Shown here: positions 1 through 5,151 of the stretch, in pieces
Numbering within the stretch: the stretch's first letter is position 1
How the letters are laid out: the number at the start of each line of letters is the position of its first letter
Assembly: GCA_009695395.1 (NCBI GenBank)
Contig: SIBB01000244.1
Location: 1-5,760, forward strand
Reading direction: 5' to 3'
DNA from: Pedosphaera sp.
GTDB taxonomy: Bacteria; Verrucomicrobiota; Verrucomicrobiia; Limisphaerales; SXTU01
DNA: 5,760 nucleotides
The notes under the pieces: model-generated
Told to the model about the DNA's origin: nothing
The model's database searches: none
What the model saw: the letters and a program-made list of their open reading frames with translations, nothing else
Program-made: the position numbers and the translations under genes

Positions 1-2
1 TT

Positions 3-716
3 TGCGAACTGACTCTCCCATCAGCTCACAGCAGCCGTCTCTCCGGTCGCGAGCTCTGGGCAGCGTCCCGCGCCGCTCATGTGCGCGTCGGCTGGAACTT
101 CCTCTGCACGCGCTGCAGTAACTGGCACCTCAATCTCGCTGGTGGATACGCCCTCACCAAGGATGGCGCGGTGGCCACGTGCTTCCACGCAGTGAAGACG
201 CCCGCTAACTTCAAGGAGGGCTACCTCGTTGCCACCGATGAGTTGGGCCGGCTCCACGCGGTCACCGAAATCCTCGCAGGCGACGAGCGCACGGACGCCT
301 GCATCATCCGCACGAGCGCCCGCGACCTGAAACCGTTGCCCCTAAGCACAAACGTCTTTCCCGGAGACCGCGCCTTCTGCTTCAGCGACCCGCTCGACCA
401 GCGCGGCTATTTCAGCGATGGTATCGTGAACCGTTTCCTCCAGCGCTCGCGTGGCACGGGCACCAACACGACCACCGCCACCCGCCTGAACGTCACGACC
501 GACTGGGCCCCCGGCTCCAGCGGCTCCGCTGTGCTGGACGAATTCGGCAACGCCATCGGCCACGTCACTACCATCACCACGCTCACGGCCGCGCCAGCCG
601 CCACGGCCACGGCTGAGAAGGGCAAAGCCGACTCTGCGCGCACACTCATCACCCTTCACGAGGCTGTTAGCGCGAAGGATGTGCTGGCGCTCATCCAGAA
701 GCCGGGCAAGCGATGA
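3..716 (+). CDS. Trypsin-like serine peptidase, 5' partial
   Basis: This looks like a chymotrypsin-fold (S1/HtrA-like) serine endopeptidase domain. The frame is open to the left edge with no stop, so the N terminus lies outside the window. A GTG at 81 is a possible start, but the conserved-looking stretch RAAHVRVGWNFLCTRC spans it, so I favour a longer protein. Counting from the GTG, the triad candidates are His36 in ATCFHAV (nt 186-188), Asp72 in RTDACIIR (nt 294-296) and Ser147 in APGSSGSAV (nt 519-521). Order and spacing fit the family. A Cys-x-x-Cys plus His (CTRCSNWH, residues 9-16) precedes the domain and could bind metal or form a disulfide. No PDZ domain follows; the protein ends about 60 residues after the serine with an Ala/Thr-rich segment. 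Location in the cell and substrate cannot be judged without the N terminus. The stop overlaps the next start (ATGA), which suggests translational coupling. Confidence 0.8.
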   Translation, partial: CELTLPSAHSSRLSGRELWAASRAAHVRVGWNFLCTRCSNWHLNLAGGYALTKDGAVATCFHAVKTPANFKEGYLVATDELGRLHAVTEILAGDERTDACIIRTSARDLKPLPLSTNVFPGDRAFCFSDPLDQRGYFSDGIVNRFLQRSRGTGTNTTTATRLNVTTDWAPGSSGSAVLDEFGNAIGHVTTITTLTAAPAATATAEKGKADSARTLITLHEAVSAKDVLALIQKPGKR

Positions 717-1639
717 AGCGCATCCAAGTCATTGACTCGCACACGGGCGGCGAACCCACGCGCGTCGTCATCAGCGGCGGACCAGACCTCGGCGGCGGCA
801 GCGTCGCAGACCAACTGAAAGTCTTCAGCGAGCAACACGACCGCTTCCGCTCCGCCGTCGTCAACGAACCGCGCGGCTCCGACGTGCTCGTGGGCGCGAT
901 GCTCTGTCCGCCGTCGGACAAGTCGTGCGTCACCGGCGTGCTCTTCTTCAACAACGTCGGCGTCCTCGCCATGTGCGGCCACGGGACCATCGGCCTTGTC
1001 GTCACGCTCGCGCACCTCGGGCGCATCGGCCCCGGCGAGCACCGCATCGAGAGCTGTGTGGGCGTCGTGACGGCGACGTTGCACCCGGACGGCTCCGTCT
1101 CGGTGGCGAACGTGCCAAGCTACCGCAAGGTGAAGGCCGCGACCGTAGACGTGCCCGGCCTCGGCAAGATTTCCGGCGACTTGGCGTGGGGCGGCAACTG
1201 GTTCTTCCTAGTGGAGAATCACGGCCTGACGCTTGACCTTAAGAGCGTCGAGCAACTCACCGACGCGAGCTGGCGCATCCGTCAAGCGGTGAACACGCAG
1301 GGTTTCCCCGAAGTGGACCACGTGGAGCTGTTCGGCCCGCCGCAGTCCGGCGGCAACTCGCGCAACTTCGTCCTCTGCCCCGGCAAGTCCTACGACCGTT
1401 CCCCCTGCGGCACCGGCACGAGCGCCAAACTCGCCTGCCTCGCCGCCGACGGGAAACTGGCCGAGGGCGCGGATTGGATTCAGGAAAGCATCCTTGGCAC
1501 GAAGTTCGTTGGCAGCTTCCGCTGGCTCGACCGCGCGAAAGGCGAGATTGCCCCCCTCGTCACGGGCACTGCTTGCGTAAACGGCGAGGCCACGCTGCTG
1601 CTGGATGACAAAGACCCTTTCTGCTGGGGCATTCGTTAG
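713..1639 (+). CDS. Proline racemase family, probable 4-hydroxyproline 2-epimerase
   Basis: This cofactor-independent cytoplasmic enzyme probably interconverts trans-4-hydroxy-L-proline and cis-4-hydroxy-D-proline. Its 308 residues match the usual family length. The N terminus has the signature IDSHTGGEPTRVV (7-19). The two acid/base cysteines are both present: Cys88 in MCGHGTIG and Cys232 in DRSPCGTGTSAK. Trans-3-hydroxyproline dehydratases of the same fold have Ser and Thr at these places, so a dehydratase is unlikely. Proline racemase shares both cysteines and cannot be excluded from motifs alone. The D-amino-acid dehydrogenase directly downstream favours hydroxyproline catabolism. The ATG at 713 overlaps the peptidase stop by four bases, and no strong Shine-Dalgarno is visible, so coupling is likely. 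The last codons and the TAG stop (1637-1639) lie inside the left arm of a palindromic repeat. The C terminus DPFCWGIR still looks normal for the family, so little or no sequence seems lost. Confidence 0.9.
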   Translation: MKRIQVIDSHTGGEPTRVVISGGPDLGGGSVADQLKVFSEQHDRFRSAVVNEPRGSDVLVGAMLCPPSDKSCVTGVLFFNNVGVLAMCGHGTIGLVVTLAHLGRIGPGEHRIESCVGVVTATLHPDGSVSVANVPSYRKVKAATVDVPGLGKISGDLAWGGNWFFLVENHGLTLDLKSVEQLTDASWRIRQAVNTQGFPEVDHVELFGPPQSGGNSRNFVLCPGKSYDRSPCGTGTSAKLACLAADGKLAEGADWIQESILGTKFVGSFRWLDRAKGEIAPLVTGTACVNGEATLLLDDKDPFCWGIR

Positions 1640-1732
1640 CCACGGATTGAACAGGGATGAAACACGGACAGGATTTTCTTCGCCTGCAGGCTCTATCTGT
1701 GTTCAATCCGTGTTCAATCCGTGGCTAACGAA
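1632..1732. repeat. Palindromic intergenic element spanning a stop and a start codon
   Basis: A 22-bp perfect inverted repeat (1632-1653 against 1711-1732; core GTTAGCCACGGATTGAACA) continues inward with about 13 of 18 further matches to roughly 1671/1693. The loop holds the perfect 10-bp palindrome GCCTGCAGGC (1682-1691). There is no T-tract, so it is not a classical intrinsic terminator. It carries no coding capacity of its own and resembles a REP- or MITE-like miniature element. The left arm contains the stop of the epimerase gene, and the right arm contains the GTG start and first codons of the dehydrogenase gene. In RNA it could form a long hairpin that hides that start. Confidence 0.85.
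1700..1721 (+). repeat. 11-bp tandem direct repeat (2 copies)
   Basis: TGTTCAATCCG occurs twice back to back (1700-1710 and 1711-1721) inside the right arm of the palindrome. The matching inner part of the left arm is diverged (ACAGGGATGAAACACGG), so the tandem duplication is better preserved on the right. The last base of the second copy is the G of the downstream GTG start codon. Confidence 0.85.
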
Positions 1733-2980
1733 AAGTCCATCCTCATCATCGGCGGCGGCGTCATCGGGCTGTGCACAGCCTACTACTGCGCGCAGCGCGG
1801 GCATCGGGTCACGGTGCTGGAGCGCGGGCCGGAGACGCGCGATGGCTGCTCGTTCGGCAATGCGGGGATGATTGTGCCCAGCCACTTCGTGCCGCTCGCC
1901 GCGCCGGGCATGGTCGCGCTGGGGCTCAAGTGGATGTGGAACCCGGAGTCGCCCTTCTACATCAAGCCCCGGCTAGACTTCGACTTGTTCGACTGGGCGT
2001 TCAAGTTCTGGCAAGCCTCCACCGCCGCCCACGTGAACCGCGCCGCCCCGCTCCTCCGCGACCTGAGCTTCGCCAGCCGCGCGTGCTTCGAGGAACTCGC
2101 CGCTCTGCCGGGCAACGACTTCGGCCTCGCTACGCGTGGCCTGCTGATGCTCTGCAAGACCCAGCACGGGCTGGACGACGAAGCTAAGTTCGCCGAGCGC
2201 GCCAACCAACTCGGCGTCCCCGCGCAAGTCCTCGACGCAAAGCAGGCCGCCGAGCTGGACCCGGCAGTCACGATGGACGTGGCGGGCGCGGTGTTCTTCC
2301 CGAAGGACGCTCATCTTACGCCGGGCCGCTTCATGGCCACGCTACAGTCGCAGTGCGAGGCTGCTGGCGTCCGCTTCAAGTGGAACATCGACGTAGCCGG
2401 CTTCGCGCAGCAAGCATCCCGCCTCACCGGCGTGCGCACCGCGCGCGGTGAGTTCGCAGCGGACGAAGTCGTTATCTGCGGCGGCTCGTGGTCGCCGCAG
2501 CTCGCGCGGGAACTGGGTTTGAGCATTCCGCTTCAAGCCGGCAAGGGCTACAGCCTCACGCTGACGAAGCCGCCGCAGCTCCCGCAGCTCTGCTCCATCT
2601 TCACTGAGGCCCGGCTCGCCGTCACACCGATGGGCAGCTCGCTCCGCATCGGCGGCACGATGGAACTCGCGGGCTTGAACGAGGACATCAACCCCGTGCG
2701 GGCGCGCGGCATCATCAAGTCCGCGCTGAAGTATCTCCCCAAGTTCACCGAAGCCGACTTCGACGGCATCCAGCCGTGGCGCGGCTTACGTCCCTGCTCG
2801 CCGGACGGACTACCCTACGTCGGGCGCACCGCGAAGCTCGCCAACCTCTCGATCGCCACCGGCCACGCGATGATGGGCCTGAGCCTCGGGCCCATCACCG
2901 GCAAGTTGATGGCGCAAATCCTTTCTGGCGAGGCCCCGCAGTTGGACTTGTCGCTGCTTTCGCCAGACCGCTACGCTTGA
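1721..2980 (+). CDS. FAD-dependent D-amino-acid (D-hydroxyproline) dehydrogenase, DadA-like
   Basis: A DAO/DadA-superfamily flavoenzyme of 419 residues, the usual length for DadA-type dehydrogenases. The N-terminal Rossmann motif is IIGGGVIG (9-16) with the ribose-binding Glu34 at the end of the second strand (VTVLE). Next comes SFGNAGM (44-50), typical of this subfamily. The C-terminal FAD/substrate region has WRGLRPCSPDGLPYVG (353-368) and ATGHAMMGLSLGP (379-391). With the epimerase upstream, the likely reaction is oxidation of cis-4-hydroxy-D-proline to 1-pyrroline-4-hydroxy-2-carboxylate, passing electrons to the respiratory chain rather than to oxygen; that specificity is inferred from context. 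The start must lie inside the repeat element: the frame has a TGA at 1658-1660, and the flavin motif begins only eight codons after the GTG at 1721. The only other candidate is a CTG at 1697. No Shine-Dalgarno precedes the GTG. Confidence 0.88.
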   Translation: MANEKSILIIGGGVIGLCTAYYCAQRGHRVTVLERGPETRDGCSFGNAGMIVPSHFVPLAAPGMVALGLKWMWNPESPFYIKPRLDFDLFDWAFKFWQASTAAHVNRAAPLLRDLSFASRACFEELAALPGNDFGLATRGLLMLCKTQHGLDDEAKFAERANQLGVPAQVLDAKQAAELDPAVTMDVAGAVFFPKDAHLTPGRFMATLQSQCEAAGVRFKWNIDVAGFAQQASRLTGVRTARGEFAADEVVICGGSWSPQLARELGLSIPLQAGKGYSLTLTKPPQLPQLCSIFTEARLAVTPMGSSLRIGGTMELAGLNEDINPVRARGIIKSALKYLPKFTEADFDGIQPWRGLRPCSPDGLPYVGRTAKLANLSIATGHAMMGLSLGPITGKLMAQILSGEAPQLDLSLLSPDRYA

Positions 2981-2983
2981 ACC

Positions 2984-3835
2984 ATGAAATTGCCGACGCT
3001 CCTTCTCGTTCTGTCCTGCCTCACTCACGCGGTCTGCGCCGCCGCTGAGGACGCGCCCAAGCCCCGCGCCGCGCGCTCCATCCACCTCGGCTTTCCCGCC
3101 CCTGACGCGACCGCATTCTACAACGAGGCCGTCGTGGACGAGTCGGTGAACGGCAGCTACTTTATGGCGTGCGGTTGGAACACCGGCTACTTCGGTATCC
3201 AGCAGATCGGCAGCACGACGAACAAGGTCGTCATCTTCTCCGTGTGGGACCCGACCAAGGGCGACGATGCGAAGGCTGTGCCGCTGGAGCAGCGCGTCGA
3301 AGTGCTCTTCGAGGGCGAGGGCGTGAAGGTCAACCGCTTCGGCGGCGAAGGCACCGGCGGCAAGAGCATGTTCCCGCACGCATGGAAGATCGGTGAGACG
3401 AACCGCTTCCTCGTCGAGGCGAAGGTCGAGGGCGAGAAGACCGCTTATACCGGCTGGTTCTTCCTCAATGAAAAGCGCGAGTGGAAGCGGCTCGTCACCT
3501 TCCGCACCAAGACCGGCGGCAAGCCGTTGCGCGGTCTCTACTCGTTCGTCGAGGACTTCCGCCGCGATACCAAAAGCGCGACCGAAGCCCACAGCGCGCG
3601 CTTCGGCCACGGCTGGGTGCAGACGCTTGCAGGCGACTGGCAGCCGCTCGCGAAGGCGCGCTTCACCGCGTCGAACGCGAAGACCGAGGCGAAGGAAACC
3701 ATCAACGCTGGCGTGCGCGATGGCTGGTTCTTCCTCACGACCGGCGGTGCGACGAAGCAGGTGCAGGAACTGAATCAGGTCATCGAAAACAGCGCCACCA
3801 GCACGCGCCCGACGGACCTGCCAACCGCGAAGTAA
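2984..3835 (+). CDS. Secreted DUF3472 domain protein
   Basis: A 283-residue exported protein of unknown function. Residues 1 to about 19-21 form a Sec signal peptide: Lys2, a leucine-rich core (LLLVL) and a probable cleavage site near AVCA or AAA. The mature part resembles DUF3472, with its hallmark GWNTGYFGIQ (64-73), followed by VIFSVWDPT (83-91), a glycine-rich stretch GGEGTGG (120-126) and TGWFFLNE (156-163). A second WFF segment occurs at 248-250. The domain is predicted to be rich in beta strands. It is common as a secreted protein in Bacteroidota and Verrucomicrobiota, often near carbohydrate-active genes, but no catalytic role is established that I know of. It starts 3 bases after the dehydrogenase stop, so it probably shares that transcript, although nothing in the sequence ties it to hydroxyproline. 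The tail after about residue 262 looks disordered. Confidence 0.85.
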   Translation: MKLPTLLLVLSCLTHAVCAAAEDAPKPRAARSIHLGFPAPDATAFYNEAVVDESVNGSYFMACGWNTGYFGIQQIGSTTNKVVIFSVWDPTKGDDAKAVPLEQRVEVLFEGEGVKVNRFGGEGTGGKSMFPHAWKIGETNRFLVEAKVEGEKTAYTGWFFLNEKREWKRLVTFRTKTGGKPLRGLYSFVEDFRRDTKSATEAHSARFGHGWVQTLAGDWQPLAKARFTASNAKTEAKETINAGVRDGWFFLTTGGATKQVQELNQVIENSATSTRPTDLPTAK

Positions 3836-3847
3836 GCGCCACCCTTG

Positions 3848-3928
3848 ATGCAACCGCTCCTCGAACACTTCGGTATCGCCGTCGCCGCGTTGACTGGCGT
3901 GCTCGCGATGGTCACGGCGCTCGGCAGT
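3848..3928 (+). pseudogene. N-terminal remnant of a TRIC/UPF0126 (YicG-like) membrane protein
   Basis: From the ATG at 3848 the frame reads MQPLLEHFGIAVAALTGVLA and then MVTALGS. This matches, from memory, the start of UPF0126/TRIC cation-channel proteins: E. coli YicG begins with GITAEAMTGALA and, after about 17 further residues, reads TATAIGGG. Here those intervening residues are missing, as if an in-frame deletion joined the TGVLA and VTALG segments. After position 3928 the family similarity stops; the full-length family is about 200 residues with several membrane helices. The frame does not close but continues through a repeat into the hydrolase gene. The remnant could therefore be translated as an N-terminal extension of that protein. 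The alternative is a chance hydrophobic segment, which I consider less likely given the ordered match. Confidence 0.6.
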
Positions 3929-3931
3929 TGC

Positions 3932-4031
3932 TCCAAGCTCCAAAGAAATCTCAGGGTCCAAGCTCCAATCGCGGATGGCGGAATGCGTGGCCGGACCCGC
4001 CTCCTTGATGTTTGGGGCTTCGTGCGCTTGG
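3932..4031. repeat. Degenerate repeat element within the open frame
   Basis: TCCAAGCTCCAA occurs exactly twice, at 3932-3943 and 3957-3968. At 4011-4020 the sequence TTTGGGGCTT is a near inverse of the start of these copies (CTTTGGAGCTT), followed by CGCTTGG at 4025-4031. Together they suggest a decayed palindromic intergenic element placed between the TRIC remnant and the signal peptide of the hydrolase. The stretch encodes low-plausibility protein (SKLQRNLRVQAPIADGG). The outer boundaries are uncertain; the two direct copies are certain. Confidence 0.5.
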
Positions 4032-5116
4032 CCACCCTGCTCTTGCTGGTGGACAACAGCGCCTTCGCCGCTCCCGCACTTCAAACTCGCCACGTCCTGC
4101 TCGTGATGGTCGATGGCGTGCGCTGGCAGGAGGTTTTCACCGGCGCGGAGGAGCAGCTCATCAGCAAGGAGCACGGCGGCATCACGAAGACGAACGACAT
4201 CCGCAAGGCCTTCTGGCGCGAAACACCGGAGGCGCGACGCGAGGCGTTGATGCCGTTTTTCTGGAGCACGCTCGCCAAGCAGGGCCAGCTCTACGGCAAC
4301 CAGCACAAGGGCAGCACGGCGCACGTCACGAACGGTCGGAACTTCTCCTACCCCGGCTACAGCGAGATTCTCTGCGGCTTCTCCGACCCGCGTATTGATA
4401 GCAACGCGAAGAAGCCCAACGCGAATGTCACCGTGCTAGAATGGCTGAACGGCAAGCCCACCTTCACCGGACGCGTCTCGGCCTTCGGCAACTGGGAGGT
4501 GATTCCCTACATCATCAACCGCGAGCGCAGCCGCGTGCCCATCTGGACCGGCTTCGAGAAGACCGACGCGAAGTTGAGCCCGCACCTCGCGCTGCTGGAG
4601 AAGCTCGTCGCCGACCACACGCCGACGTGGGGCACGCTCATGACCTACGACACCTTCATCCACGCCGCCGCGCTGGAGCATCTCAAGACCAAGAAGCCGC
4701 GCCTGATGTATGTCTGCTACGGCGAGCCGGACGAGTGGGCGCACGAGGGGCGTTACGACAATTACCTGCACAGCATCCGCCACTTCGACCGATTCGTGCG
4801 CGAGCTGTGGGAAGCCGCGCAGGCGGACCCGGAGATGCGCGGCCACACGTCGCTGCTGCTCGTCACTGACCACGGGCGCGGCACGAGCAACGTGTCGTGG
4901 AAAAACCACGGGGCTAATATCGCCGACTCACGATTCATCTGGATGGGCGCGCTCGGCCCGGACACGCCGGCACTCGGGGAGCGAACGAACGTGCCGACTG
5001 TGACGCAGAATCAAATCGCACCGACGGCGGCGGCGTTGCTGGGGCTGGATTACAAAGCGGAGCAACCGCAGGCCGGGCCGGTGCTGGTGGATGCCTTGCC
5101 GAAGGCGGGGAAGTGA
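3983..5116 (+). CDS. Secreted alkaline-phosphatase-superfamily hydrolase
   Basis: A metal-dependent phosphatase, phosphodiesterase or sulfatase-like enzyme; the substrate is not predictable. From the ATG at 3983 it has 377 residues. Candidate active-site residues of the two-metal fold appear in order: Asp44 in VMVDGVRW, nucleophile Ser127 in YPGYSEIL, Asp250 and His254 in GEPDEWAH, Asp296 and His297 in VTDHGRG, and His309 in KNHG. The Ser nucleophile, lacking a CxPxR motif, argues against a classical formylglycine sulfatase. The signal peptide ends in LLLLVDNSAFA, with cleavage before APALQ. Three starts are possible: ATG 3848 (adds the TRIC remnant), ATG 3983 (basic n-region MRGRTR) and GTG 4022 (compact signal peptide MRLATLLLLVDNSAFA). 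I chose 3983 as a compromise; none has a convincing Shine-Dalgarno. The full open frame begins at a TTG at 3845, 9 bases after the DUF3472 stop. Confidence 0.85.
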   Translation: MRGRTRLLDVWGFVRLATLLLLVDNSAFAAPALQTRHVLLVMVDGVRWQEVFTGAEEQLISKEHGGITKTNDIRKAFWRETPEARREALMPFFWSTLAKQGQLYGNQHKGSTAHVTNGRNFSYPGYSEILCGFSDPRIDSNAKKPNANVTVLEWLNGKPTFTGRVSAFGNWEVIPYIINRERSRVPIWTGFEKTDAKLSPHLALLEKLVADHTPTWGTLMTYDTFIHAAALEHLKTKKPRLMYVCYGEPDEWAHEGRYDNYLHSIRHFDRFVRELWEAAQADPEMRGHTSLLLVTDHGRGTSNVSWKNHGANIADSRFIWMGALGPDTPALGERTNVPTVTQNQIAPTAAALLGLDYKAEQPQAGPVLVDALPKAGK

Positions 5117-5138
5117 CGCGACGGGTAGCAGCCGACGT

Positions 5139-5145
5139 AAGGAGG
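5139..5145 (+). promoter_or_regulatory. Strong Shine-Dalgarno AAGGAGG inside the palindrome stem
   Basis: AAGGAGG (TAAGGAGG with the preceding T) is almost the full complement of the 16S rRNA 3' end and lies 6 bases before the TTG at 5152. It is the only strong ribosome binding site seen at any gene start in the window. In a folded transcript the GGAGG would pair with CCTCC at 5199-5203, so the site may be masked. The sequence may be incidental to the repeat. Confidence 0.55.
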
Positions 5146-5151
5146 CTCTGA

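Noticed and set aside
656..1084. Minus-strand frame opposite the peptidase-epimerase junction
   Set aside because: It is a shadow of two well-supported + strand genes, with low-complexity composition and no recognisable start context.
713..1639. Trans-3-hydroxy-L-proline dehydratase
   Set aside because: That activity goes with Ser and Thr at the two catalytic positions, whereas Cys88 and Cys232 are both present here.
1632..1732. Intrinsic transcription terminator between genes 2 and 3
   Set aside because: The hairpin is long but has a large interrupted inner stem and no T-tract after it; the next gene starts within the stem itself.
3845..3850. TTG at 3845 as hydrolase start
   Set aside because: An ATG follows immediately at 3848, there is no Shine-Dalgarno, and the codons after it look like a channel-gene remnant rather than part of the hydrolase.
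3932..3968. Start of a CRISPR array
   Set aside because: Only two 12-bp copies are present, the 13-base gap is too short for a spacer, and there is no further repeat or cas gene.
2810..4324. 504-codon open frame on the minus strand
   Set aside because: It lies antisense to three genes with clear motifs and spans their junctions. Its translation is rich in Arg, Ala, Glu and His with no domain pattern, as expected from the mirror of GC-rich coding sequence.
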